Source: Lutibacter agarilyticus (lineage in GTDB: Bacteria > Bacteroidota > Bacteroidia > Flavobacteriales > Flavobacteriaceae). From it: a DNA stretch of 64,000 bases. The stretch spans positions 488,333-552,332 of the forward strand of contig NZ_FZNT01000003.1 in the NCBI RefSeq assembly GCF_900188235.1. Direction: 5' to 3'. Below are positions 37,807 to 46,806 of the stretch, in pieces (positions within the stretch are counted from its first letter, which is position 1; every line of letters starts with the position of its first letter). The position numbers were made by a program, and so were the translations under genes. The notes below the pieces were generated by a model. The model made no database searches. It was not told the DNA's origin and saw only the letters and a list, made by a program, of their open reading frames with translations.

Positions 37807-39060
37807 TTATTCGGTTGCTGATGGGGGTACTAATACATCTTTCATCAATGCATTTTTATCTCCATTGTATGTTTTTGTAATTGGCATGCCATTTCTGGTT
37901 AATCCTTCAAAAGTTCCATTATCAACCATTTCCCATAAAGCAAATTTTGCTTCACCTTTTAAATTAATTAAGCCGAAATGATTTTCAGAACCCAACGCAT
38001 TTGCAGCATCTTTCCATTGCTCGTCAAAGGCTTCAAAATAGAAACAAGAAATCCCAGATGCATTGGTCCATTTACGTAATTTTTGGTAATAGACTCCTGC
38101 TTTGTATTCATCGGCTGCTTTAGAACTATTAGCTCCATAATGTCCGTTTGAAACTGTAGCCCAACCAGATTCTCCAATATGGATTGTTTTGGTAGAGTCA
38201 ATACTTTTTACATAATTAGAAACGTTTTGATAATTGGTTTTAGCAAAGTTCAAAGCTCTTTCCATTGCCAAATCAATTTTTTCAATATCTGAAAGGTTAT
38301 TTTCTTCGCCTGGAACTTCCCAAAAACCTGGGTTGTAATAGGTGTTATGCATTGCATACGAATGCATAGAAACATAATCTACGGCTTTAATTAAGGCTTC
38401 TAAATCTGGTGTATGATAGCTTGGATCTCCTCCACCCCAAGAAGCAAAATCATCAGAACTTGTTACCCATAAATCCGCAGGAAGTTCACCTGATTTTTTT
38501 AATTCTTGTAAATGATTTACCCATTTTAAAATAACACTTGGCTGAACGTAATAACTTGTTGCCCATGTTACCATAGCTTCGTTTCCAACAGCAATTATTT
38601 TTACAATGTCTGGATATGCTTTTGCTAAGGCTACAGCTGTTTCTATTTCAACAGCATTGCGCTCGCTTTCAGCATTGTGATCTGGTTCTAATTCTGTCCA
38701 CGCATTTTTACAATCTATCCACGCACCTAACATCACATACATCTCAAAATTTGAATCGGCTGCTTTTAACTGTTTTATGGCTTCTAATAAGTTTGACGCT
38801 TGCGCTAAATGAACATTGTAAGTTCTAACAATTTTGACATTCATTGCTGCCAAAATTTTCATATCTTCTTTTAATTCTTCAACTGTAGGTTGTGCATCAC
38901 GTGTATTTTCTCTATATCCTCCATAAGAAATGGCCAAATATTCAGGGTTTCCTAAAATTTCAGCGGCTGTATTGTTTTTAATTTCTTTAGGCGTTTCAGC
39001 ACAAGAAAATAGTATGATCATAATTCCTAAATAAATTGATTTTTTAATAATTTCTAACAT
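37807..39060 (-). CDS. GH17 beta-1,3-glucanase-like lipoprotein
   Basis: A 417-residue lipoprotein (YLGIMIILFSCAET, Cys20) with a single GH17-type barrel. Motifs: YLAISYGGYRENTRD, VKIVRTYNVHL, IIAVGNEAMVTW with acid/base Glu161, VDYVSMHSYAMHNT, and IHIGESGWATVS with nucleophile Glu297, followed by CFYFEAFDEQWKD. GH17 enzymes in flavobacterial laminarin loci cleave beta-1,3-glucan, fitting the GH16, GH30 and GH149 neighbours. It starts 22 bases after the stop of the BglX-like GH3. Surface or periplasmic placement contrasts with its cytoplasmic paralogue at 31835-32719. Confidence 0.83.
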   Translation of the reverse strand: MLEIIKKSIYLGIMIILFSCAETPKEIKNNTAAEILGNPEYLAISYGGYRENTRDAQPTVEELKEDMKILAAMNVKIVRTYNVHLAQASNLLEAIKQLKAADSNFEMYVMLGAWIDCKNAWTELEPDHNAESERNAVEIETAVALAKAYPDIVKIIAVGNEAMVTWATSYYVQPSVILKWVNHLQELKKSGELPADLWVTSSDDFASWGGGDPSYHTPDLEALIKAVDYVSMHSYAMHNTYYNPGFWEVPGEENNLSDIEKIDLAMERALNFAKTNYQNVSNYVKSIDSTKTIHIGESGWATVSNGHYGANSSKAADEYKAGVYYQKLRKWTNASGISCFYFEAFDEQWKDAANALGSENHFGLINLKGEAKFALWEMVDNGTFEGLTRNGMPITKTYNGDKNALMKDVLVPPSATE

Positions 39061-39082
39061 AATTTAATAGTAGCTTTAACAG

Positions 39083-41377
39083 CTATTTTTGGTTTTTGTA
39101 AAACATTTGTTTTTTCAGTAATTCTTTTGGATTTCCACCAATTTGAAGTTCAAACTCGCCTTCTTCAACAACCCAATTATGATCCATTCCTATGAATTGT
39201 AAATCGTTTGGTTGAATTGAAAAAGCAACTGTTTTTGTTTCATTAGGTAGAAGGTTTATTTTTTGAAATCGAATGAGCCTTTTAGAGTCGGGAGCTACAG
39301 AAGCTACTATATCTTTTAAATATAATTGCACCACTTCTTTACCTTCCATGTTTCCTGTATTTTTAACAGTCACAGAAATTGTTAGCTCACCATCTTTTGA
39401 AATGGTTTCTTTATCTAATTTCACATTTGAATATTCAAAAGATGTATACGAAAGTCCGTAACCAAATTCAAACTGCGTATAAAAACCATCATACCCCCAA
39501 TTGGCATCTCTTATATCGGCTTTTTTATGATAATATGGCAACGCATTTCCTGAATATTTTGGATACGTATAAGGCAATTTCCCACTTGGATTAATGTTTC
39601 CAAATAACACATCTGAAATTGCTCTTCCACCTTCTTGACCAGGTAAATACCCCATTACAATTGCATTTGTAAGCGGTTCAACTTCACGAATAATTCTTGG
39701 TCGCCCTTGCACCATTACCAAAATAATTGGTTTTTTATAAACTTGTAATTTTTGAATTAACTCTCGTTGTACTTTTGGCAACGCTAATTCATTGATGTCT
39801 GAAGGTTTTTCTGTAGCTGGTAATTCTCCAACACAAACCACAATATAATCTGCATTTTTTGCTTTAGAAACAGCCAGAGAAGTATTGATATCTTCGGTAT
39901 AATTGGTTCCCTCAACATACGTTACGTTTTCAGCACCAACTTCCTTTTCAATAGCTTTTAAAATAGTGAGTTTACTAGGATCGTTGTATGTTGGATCTTG
40001 CCCTAAAAAAGTTCTAGACCAAGCGCCATTAAGTACATTCATAGAATTGGCTGCGTAGCCAGTTACCATTATTTTTTTTCCTTTTTTTAAAGGTAGCACA
40101 GATTTATCATTCTTTAATAAGGTAATGGCTTCAGCTGCTGTTTTATAATTTTCGGCAATGTGTTTTTCACTTCCAACATTAGGAAAATCAGCAGGATTGT
40201 TATAAGGTGTTTCAAATAAATTTAGTTGAAATTTCAGCCTTAAAATTCTGGTAACAGCATCGTCAATTCTAGCCATTGGTATTTCGTTGCTTTCAACCAA
40301 ATCAATAATGTAATCTACAACATCAACATCATACGGATTCATCAACATATCTAGTCCAGCATTTACAGCCATTTTGGTAGCTTCGCGTTTACTATTGGTA
40401 ACTTCGTGCGCTTCAATTAAAAATTCCACATCGCTAAAATCAGAAATTACAACACCTTTAAACCCAAATTCACCTTTTAAAATATCGGTAATATAATGGC
40501 TATTGATATGACAAGGAATACCATTTACGGCATTAGAACTAATCATAACGCCCATAGCACCTGCATCTATTGCTTTTTTAAACGGAGGTAAAAAATACTG
40601 CCGTAAACTATTCTCTGGAATGATAGCATTGGCACGGTCTTTACCATTTGCACCTGCGCCATAACCAATAAAATGCTTTAAACAAACGGCTGTACTTTCA
40701 GAATTGCTTAGGTTTTCACCTTGAGAACCTTGCGTATAAGCAGCTCCCATTTCAGCAATTAAATAAGGATCTTCTCCAAAACTTTCAGAAATTCTTCCCC
40801 ATAAAGGGTTCATAGCTACATCAATATTTGGGTTGAAATTCCACGGTAACGATGCCGCTCTAGACTCGTAAGACGTTATTTTACCATTTAATTTAGACAG
40901 CTCTCTATTCCACGTAGCTGCTAAAGCTATTTGATGTGGAAAAAGCACCGAATTTTTCACATAATTGGCTCCATGAATATTATCAATTCCGTACAAAACT
41001 GGAATACCCAAACGGGTGTTTTTCATGATGCTATCTTGAATTTCTTTTACTATTTGATGCCAATCATTAACATCTGCTAAAAATTGAGGTGTGTTATGAA
41101 TTGAACCTATTCCGTAATCAATTATAAACTTTTGAAACTTTTCTTTATCAAAAACTGCTGTATCACGCACATCCCAATAATCTCCTTTCAACAAAGATGG
41201 CAAGCCAATGTTTAACATTTGGCTTGCTTTTTCTTTTAAGGTCATTTCACCTAATAAACGTTGAATTTTTTGTTCAATTTCTTGATTACTTTCAACTTTT
41301 TCGGTAATTACGGGTGTATCATTACAGCTCATTACAAAAATTGTAACTATAATTAATTGGGCTTTTTTCAAATTCAT
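39083..41377 (-). CDS. GH3 BglX-like lipoprotein
   Basis: A 764-residue GH3 enzyme with lipobox Cys18 (VTIFVMSCND). It has the BglX-type layout: EMTLKEKASQML, GIPVLYGIDNIHGANYV, PWNFNPNIDVAMNPLWGR, CLKHFIGYGAGANGKDRAN, and GVVISDFSDVEF with nucleophile Asp313. The usual SDW is SDF here. The second domain has GELPATEKPSDINELALP and PGQEGGRAISDVLFGNINPS, and the protein ends with the FnIII-like domain. The YWDVRDTAVFDKEKFQKFII insert near residues 67-86 is longer than in the other GH3s of this window. It lies between the VOC gene and GH17 and is expected to cut beta-glucan oligosaccharides from their ends. The five GH3 proteins here fall into distinct branches, so redundancy is only partial. 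Confidence 0.88.
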   Translation of the reverse strand: MNLKKAQLIIVTIFVMSCNDTPVITEKVESNQEIEQKIQRLLGEMTLKEKASQMLNIGLPSLLKGDYWDVRDTAVFDKEKFQKFIIDYGIGSIHNTPQFLADVNDWHQIVKEIQDSIMKNTRLGIPVLYGIDNIHGANYVKNSVLFPHQIALAATWNRELSKLNGKITSYESRAASLPWNFNPNIDVAMNPLWGRISESFGEDPYLIAEMGAAYTQGSQGENLSNSESTAVCLKHFIGYGAGANGKDRANAIIPENSLRQYFLPPFKKAIDAGAMGVMISSNAVNGIPCHINSHYITDILKGEFGFKGVVISDFSDVEFLIEAHEVTNSKREATKMAVNAGLDMLMNPYDVDVVDYIIDLVESNEIPMARIDDAVTRILRLKFQLNLFETPYNNPADFPNVGSEKHIAENYKTAAEAITLLKNDKSVLPLKKGKKIMVTGYAANSMNVLNGAWSRTFLGQDPTYNDPSKLTILKAIEKEVGAENVTYVEGTNYTEDINTSLAVSKAKNADYIVVCVGELPATEKPSDINELALPKVQRELIQKLQVYKKPIILVMVQGRPRIIREVEPLTNAIVMGYLPGQEGGRAISDVLFGNINPSGKLPYTYPKYSGNALPYYHKKADIRDANWGYDGFYTQFEFGYGLSYTSFEYSNVKLDKETISKDGELTISVTVKNTGNMEGKEVVQLYLKDIVASVAPDSKRLIRFQKINLLPNETKTVAFSIQPNDLQFIGMDHNWVVEEGEFELQIGGNPKELLKKQMFYKNQK

Positions 41378-41411
41378 ATTGAATAAATATTAAGGTGTTT
41401 TTTATCTAAAT

Positions 41412-41924
41412 TTATGAATCTTGATAAGCTCCTGATGAATATGTTAACTCGTAACTATGGGTGTAAATTTCAAATATGATTCCGAATGGATCTTCAACAT
41501 ATACCATTTTAAAAGGCTTTTCATTTGGATAATACTCTCTAATTGGCATACGTTGTTTTCCTCCGTGTGCAACAATTTTATCTACCAAACCTTCAATATC
41601 TGGGTCTTGTACACAAAAGTGAAACAACCCTGTTTTAAACGGATTGAATTCAGGTTTTTCATTGCTCATATTTGGGAAAGAAAACAACTCTACCCCAACC
41701 CCATCTGATGTTGACATGTGAGCAATTTCAAATGTTCCCCAATTTTCACCAAATACATCAATACACATTTGACCAATTGCAGTATCACTTTCTTCAGTAA
41801 CTGTTGAAGGTTCCATAATAACATACCAACCCATTACTTTTTGATAAAATTGTACTGCTTTTTTAATATCTGGAACCGTGATTCCTATATGTGAAAACGA
41901 TCTTGGATAATTTTTTTCTTTCAT
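41412..41924 (-). CDS. VOC-family (glyoxalase/dioxygenase fold) protein
   Basis: A 170-residue cytoplasmic protein of two beta-alpha-beta-beta-beta units. The four expected metal ligands of a VOC domain are visible: His in FSHIGITV (about residue 12), Glu in VGVELFSF, His in LFHFCVQDPD and Glu in IIFEIYTH. VEDPFGIIFEIYTHSYELTY near the C terminus is typical of lactoylglutathione-lyase-like annotations. Reaction unknown: family members act as lyases, dioxygenases, epimerases or resistance proteins. It lies between GH149 and GH3 in the beta-glucan operon with short spacing, so co-expression is likely. A role in handling a keto-sugar or reactive aldehyde made during glycan breakdown is speculative. 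Confidence 0.78.
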   Translation of the reverse strand: MKEKNYPRSFSHIGITVPDIKKAVQFYQKVMGWYVIMEPSTVTEESDTAIGQMCIDVFGENWGTFEIAHMSTSDGVGVELFSFPNMSNEKPEFNPFKTGLFHFCVQDPDIEGLVDKIVAHGGKQRMPIREYYPNEKPFKMVYVEDPFGIIFEIYTHSYELTYSSGAYQDS

Positions 41925-41955
41925 AATATGAATTGTTTTTAGTTATTAATTTTAC

Positions 41956-44900
41956 TTATTTAAGTACTACTTCTATACGTTCAATTTCTCCACTTCTTGA
42001 AAATATTTGCTCACTTGTAATACCGTCAATTACTTGTCCTTTAATTTTTAATTTATTTCCATTTTTATGAATTAGCTGAATGGCATTCTCCGTTCCTAAT
42101 TTATAAACAACAGGTATTTGACAATAAGTAAAACAAAGTGAATCTTTATCCAATTCAATTTCTTTTACTTGTTTATCTATTGTGGTGTATTTGAACTTTT
42201 TAGGAGTCTTTAAAAATTCGTCTTTTCGCAATAAAGTAGGTTTAAACTGTAATTCTCCGTTTTTAACCTGAACTCCTAACTCTTTAAATCGGCTTAATAC
42301 ATCTTCTTTTACTTGTCCAGTCATTCCTGGTTGCTGCGCTCCTTTTCCTCCAGGTGTATGTGAATACGGATCTGTAGGAATTGCACCATATAATTCAGGA
42401 GATTTATGCACACCAATACCTTCGTTTATTTCATAATAATGCTCTAATAATCGTCCAACTACCTCAGCACTTTCATTGGCTTCAATAGCTTTTAAACAAT
42501 TTTCTTGAACTGCCACTACCAATTTTGAAACCATATGCCAATAAATAGACCCCAATCCTTCGTAACCAAAGAAGGTTCCTGATCTACCAGTAAATGACTT
42601 ATGGTCAAATATTTCTTCAAATATGTTTAATAATGCTTTCTCATCTTCTTCAACAAGAGATTTGTATTGTTCTTCAGGCAATTCAGCTAAGGCATTTTTC
42701 AAACTATCTGCATTGTTGAAGTTTCCATTAAAATGGAAGTTTCCTAAAATATCTTTTTCAACAATTTGCTTATTTCCATCTTTCAATAATTGTTTTATCA
42801 AGGCTAATTTTTCAACTTTTTTAGCTGAAATATTGTTTTTATCTACAAATCTTGACAAGTTTTTATTCGGATACAAAATGTAGCTGTACTGATCTTCTCT
42901 GTACAACGCACTATTTTTTAATCCATCTAATAACGCTAAACTTTCTGTTGAAGAAAGGTAACCTGAGCTTAACACTGCTACCTGGCCTTCTAACATTTCA
43001 GACAAGTAAGAAATTGAAATTTCTTTATCATTTTCAACCGTCATTAAATTGTATGAATGATACAAATCATCGGTTCTTTTGTTGGCTCTAATGGTATGCT
43101 CTAAGAAGTTTGTAGTTAAGTCACAAAAATGCTGCAACTCACTTTTTTTAACAACGGTCTTTTCTCCTGTAAAACCATTTGAATAAATAGCTGCTCTGTA
43201 TTCGCTTCCTGCATTTCCTAAACCGTCTAAAATGGTTTTTCTTTCTTCATCTGAAATTTTACCTGAAAGTAAGTGTTCATTTCCTTCAAAAGTTTTTACA
43301 ACTGCATCAAAAAACAATTTGATTTCTTCTGAAACCAACACTTCTTCCATTGCGTTATTTTGAATAAGTGCTTCAAAGAATTTTAAAAAGCGTCTTAAAT
43401 AATACAAGGTTACCATAGAAACTCCATTACCAACCAACGCATTGTTGGCATCGTTCCATTCAGGACGTTGGGTATTTAACCAAATTCCGCCTTCAGGAAT
43501 AAAATTAGAAACCTTTGCCAATACGGTAGCCATTATTTTTTCGATAAAATTGACTTTATGAATAAAGAAATTTTCATCTCTAAGCAAAGCACCATCAGCT
43601 CCTAATTCTTTTTTCTTTTGATTTATTTGATGATCTAGTTCTATATCAAAATCAATGGTGTCTTTTGGATTTTTTAAGGTATCTGAATAGCTTTTAATTT
43701 TATAAGGTACATTGGCATATACAAACATTTCTTGGTTGAAATATGCACTTAATTTAGTTGGGTAATAGTCTTCAATAAATTCTAAAAACTTTAATAAATA
43801 AATGATTTGATGATCACCCCAATACCCAATATACGACCAAGGATCATCTGGCTCAATTGTTTCCCAATCAAAACCGCCTTTTGTTACACGGTACGGATTG
43901 TAGCCTTCAAAAGTAGTGGCATTCAAAAATTTAAATATCATACTTTCTATAAACTGAGGATACGAGTGCGCTAGTGCTTCCCAGTTTTGAAAAATATCTC
44001 TCCAGTTTCCTTCATAATCCAAAATTTTTGAACCATCAATTTCGCTTCTTGTGTTAATTGAAAATTTATTCCAAGGTCGGCTTGGATCTCCGTGCCTTCT
44101 ACTAAATTTTAGCGGCATATATTCAAAACACAAACGTTTGAAATTTTTATCGTCATCTTCACTTGCAAGTTTCTTTAAAAAATTCAACGAAAATACCGTT
44201 GGAAGTTGTTGAATTAAATCTTCTTTTTTCTTCCAAACTTTTTTATTTGCATTTGCTATATACTTTGCAAAATCTTCTTTTTCAATATTATAATTGTCAT
44301 CAAAAATACCACCTCGCATAATGTTGAAAAGTGTATTTGAAAAATGACGTGTATTTTGAAGTTTATCAGCTGTTAACTGCAATCCATCAGCATTTCCGGT
44401 AAGCTCAATTAATTGCTGTGTACCTTCTTCAATATCATTTTTAACAACTGCAATTAAATCTTTTTCATTCTTTATAGTTTCTGTGATTTCAGTAATATGA
44501 ACAATAGATTTATTTACATCAGCAGCTAAGATCCATTCTTTTTCAGCATTGGCTTCTAAAGTAATTTCAGCACAAGTAAAATAAGCTCCTTTTTCAGCCT
44601 TTATATCAACTTCTTGTTGTAATTGTTTTCCTTTTCTGAAGTTTTCCAATTGTTTTGAAGACAATAAATACGTAGGATTTTCAATTCCTGCAGACCAAAC
44701 AATATTGGCTTTTAAAGCTTCACTTGGTTCAGCTTTATCAACAATAATGGCGCTTAAAGCAAAAATACCTAAACCTACCTCAGCCTCTAATTCACATTTT
44801 TTGTAAGCATCTACCAAGTTACTAGATGAGTTCTGAAAATCAGATGAAATTCCGTGTGGAATGATATTTTGAATTCCGTCTAAAACGGAATATTTTACAG

Positions 44901-45399
44901 GTTTATCTGTATTGTTTATTAACGTGGCTATTTTTACAAAACCAAAACGATCACTAGAATTCCATTGGTATTTATAGGTAACTCCTAAATCGTGATTTAT
45001 TTCTTCAAAAATTAATTTATTTCCAAAGTTATTTTTGTACAAATTTCTACTGATGTTGTACACACCTGTATACTTATTTGAAAATGGTTCCCATAAATAA
45101 GTTTTCTTATTTATATGAACTTGAAGCAGTGTTTTGCTTCCTGTAATTTCAGCAGATTCGGTTATTTTATCATCAGTATAATACGGAAATAACGCATAAT
45201 TACTATTTTTTCTTCCTGCTGAAAGACCTCCATTACTAGAAATAAACATCCAATGATTTGAATGACTTACTACACTCATGAAGAATGGTCTCATTTCATT
45301 TACATTCGAAATTTTGTAATAACTTTCATCGCCTATGCTCACTAATTTCCCTGTCACTTCGTTTTCTCCAAAAGAAGCTTCTTTATCTCCTATATACAT
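41956..45399 (-). CDS. GH149 beta-1,3-oligoglucan phosphorylase
   Basis: Predicted to phosphorolyse beta-1,3-gluco-oligosaccharides to glucose 1-phosphate in the cytoplasm. The 1147 residues match the unusually large GH149 enzymes (about 1100) rather than GH94 or GH161 (about 800). There is no signal peptide (MYIGDKEASFGENEVTGKLV). Visible elements: a long N-terminal beta-sandwich, NTRHFSNTLFNIMRGGIFD, KFSRRHGDPSRPWNKFSI, YEGNWRDIFQNWEALAHSYP, GYWGDHQIIYLLKFLE, and TQRPEWNDANNALVGNG with candidate catalytic Asp650. The C-terminal part has GYEGLGSIYWHMVSKLVVAV, TDPYSHTPGGKGAQQPGMTG and a final beta domain. Co-location with GH16, GH17, GH30 and two sugar transporters supports laminarin breakdown. 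It starts 80 bases downstream of the stop of a clan GH-A gene. Confidence 0.85.
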   Translation of the reverse strand: MYIGDKEASFGENEVTGKLVSIGDESYYKISNVNEMRPFFMSVVSHSNHWMFISSNGGLSAGRKNSNYALFPYYTDDKITESAEITGSKTLLQVHINKKTYLWEPFSNKYTGVYNISRNLYKNNFGNKLIFEEINHDLGVTYKYQWNSSDRFGFVKIATLINNTDKPVKYSVLDGIQNIIPHGISSDFQNSSSNLVDAYKKCELEAEVGLGIFALSAIIVDKAEPSEALKANIVWSAGIENPTYLLSSKQLENFRKGKQLQQEVDIKAEKGAYFTCAEITLEANAEKEWILAADVNKSIVHITEITETIKNEKDLIAVVKNDIEEGTQQLIELTGNADGLQLTADKLQNTRHFSNTLFNIMRGGIFDDNYNIEKEDFAKYIANANKKVWKKKEDLIQQLPTVFSLNFLKKLASEDDDKNFKRLCFEYMPLKFSRRHGDPSRPWNKFSINTRSEIDGSKILDYEGNWRDIFQNWEALAHSYPQFIESMIFKFLNATTFEGYNPYRVTKGGFDWETIEPDDPWSYIGYWGDHQIIYLLKFLEFIEDYYPTKLSAYFNQEMFVYANVPYKIKSYSDTLKNPKDTIDFDIELDHQINQKKKELGADGALLRDENFFIHKVNFIEKIMATVLAKVSNFIPEGGIWLNTQRPEWNDANNALVGNGVSMVTLYYLRRFLKFFEALIQNNAMEEVLVSEEIKLFFDAVVKTFEGNEHLLSGKISDEERKTILDGLGNAGSEYRAAIYSNGFTGEKTVVKKSELQHFCDLTTNFLEHTIRANKRTDDLYHSYNLMTVENDKEISISYLSEMLEGQVAVLSSGYLSSTESLALLDGLKNSALYREDQYSYILYPNKNLSRFVDKNNISAKKVEKLALIKQLLKDGNKQIVEKDILGNFHFNGNFNNADSLKNALAELPEEQYKSLVEEDEKALLNIFEEIFDHKSFTGRSGTFFGYEGLGSIYWHMVSKLVVAVQENCLKAIEANESAEVVGRLLEHYYEINEGIGVHKSPELYGAIPTDPYSHTPGGKGAQQPGMTGQVKEDVLSRFKELGVQVKNGELQFKPTLLRKDEFLKTPKKFKYTTIDKQVKEIELDKDSLCFTYCQIPVVYKLGTENAIQLIHKNGNKLKIKGQVIDGITSEQIFSRSGEIERIEVVLK

Positions 45400-45479
45400 G
45401 TTATTCTCTTTAATTAATTGTTCGTAAAATTTGAATTTACAATCTCTTTTTGTGAGATTTATTTATGATTATGTTATCT

Positions 45480-46796
45480 TTAATTTACTTTAAATGGAAT
45501 GTTTGCTGTTGCTGCATGACCAAATCCGTCAGTAGCATATCCAAACAATCTATAATTTCCTTTTTCGTCAGGTGCATTAAATTTTAACTCACCCCCATTT
45601 TCACTTAACACCTTTATTTCAATGGCAATTGGTCTTTTTTCAAAATCGCCACCATCTTGTAAATCGGTACTTTCAGGTAAAATTTCCCAACGATAGGTCA
45701 ACGGGTCGTTTTCAAAATCTACACAGTTGAGAATTGCTACTGACGCTTTGTTAGGACTCAACACTACATTTTCGTAAGCTGTTTTACTATTTATGGTGAA
45801 AGATTGAACTTGAGGTGTTCTGTTTTCTGGCCACTTTCCATTCCAAGCATAATGCATTGCATCAACCGATTCGGTTTCGCTACCATCTTCTAAAAACATC
45901 CCATACCAAGTAGGCGTACGCTCTTGTTTTTGTCCCCAAAGAAAGACATAAGAACCAACACATTGTGCCGAATCTGCTTTAATTATTGTTTCATATCTTT
46001 TTAAATAATCGGCTGCTTTTACGGTACTATTATCTTCAATTGGAGTTCCCCAAGCTGTTTTTGGAACCTCCCAATGTCCTGTTGCTCCCCATTCAGTTAC
46101 CATATATGGCCCCTTGAACTTATATGCTTTTAGCATTTGAGGTAATTCTTCAATTTTACCATACAATTGCACCGATAAAAGATCAATATCTGAACATCGT
46201 TCTTCAATATCATTAACTTCTTGCTGTGAAATTCCTGCAAGTGTTGTTGTTGTTAAATGATTCGGATCTATTTCATGAATCATTTTTGAAATATCATTTA
46301 CAGCATCCCAAACTTTCGGATTGGTAGCTCTTAAATTTAGCTCGTTTCCTATGGCCCAAATTAATAAAGCAGGATGATCCTTTAAAGCCAAAACTTCTTG
46401 TTTAATTCTTTCTTTTTGAGCTTTTACAACGGCTTCATCATCATAATCAAACCCATGTCTTTCACGCGCTACTTCAATACCCATAGTAACCAATAAACCA
46501 TATTTTTGTGCTTCGTCTAAAACTTCTTTCCCCGTTTGTTTACCGTTATCAGTTCTCCAAGTTCTAAATGAATTTCCGTTATGTTTTGCTACTGAAGGGA
46601 TGTTTCCAAACTCTAAACCTGCACCTTTTATGTAAAAAGGTTCCTTATTAACATACAACTGATATTGTCCTTTTTCATTTTTAAGTTCAACTTTCACGGG
46701 ACCAGCAACAGTTGTATCTACTTTCATTTTTGAAGGAGTTTGCTTACATCCAATAAACATTGAAATACACACTATAATTGTAAAAACACTTTTCAT
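45480..46796 (-). CDS. Clan GH-A glycosidase lipoprotein with C-terminal Ig-like domain (GH158/GH2-like)
   Basis: A 438-residue lipoprotein (CISMFIGCKQ, Cys17). The TIM barrel begins GQYQLYVNKEPFYIKGAGLE and contains NSFRTWRTDNGK, LLIWAIGNELNLR with acid/base candidate Glu152, IDLLSVQLYGK, and PYMVTEWGATGHWEV with nucleophile candidate Glu235. Residues about 330-438 form a beta-rich domain (PQVQSFTINSKTAYENVVL, FENDPLTYRWEIL, FGYATDGFGHAATANIPF) that looks Ig/cadherin-like. A barrel plus C-terminal Ig-like domain is the layout reported for GH158 endo-beta-1,3-glucanases, but I cannot confirm the family. It sits between the sugar porter and GH149. It differs from the 343-residue clan GH-A lipoprotein, which lacks the extra domain. 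Confidence 0.75.
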   Translation of the reverse strand: MKSVFTIIVCISMFIGCKQTPSKMKVDTTVAGPVKVELKNEKGQYQLYVNKEPFYIKGAGLEFGNIPSVAKHNGNSFRTWRTDNGKQTGKEVLDEAQKYGLLVTMGIEVARERHGFDYDDEAVVKAQKERIKQEVLALKDHPALLIWAIGNELNLRATNPKVWDAVNDISKMIHEIDPNHLTTTTLAGISQQEVNDIEERCSDIDLLSVQLYGKIEELPQMLKAYKFKGPYMVTEWGATGHWEVPKTAWGTPIEDNSTVKAADYLKRYETIIKADSAQCVGSYVFLWGQKQERTPTWYGMFLEDGSETESVDAMHYAWNGKWPENRTPQVQSFTINSKTAYENVVLSPNKASVAILNCVDFENDPLTYRWEILPESTDLQDGGDFEKRPIAIEIKVLSENGGELKFNAPDEKGNYRLFGYATDGFGHAATANIPFKVN

Positions 46797-46806
46797 ATCT
46801 CGGTCC

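Noticed and set aside
45441..45459. Six-base-pair hairpin between the GH149 start and the clan GH-A stop
   Set aside because: Stem too short and AT-rich to call a terminator.
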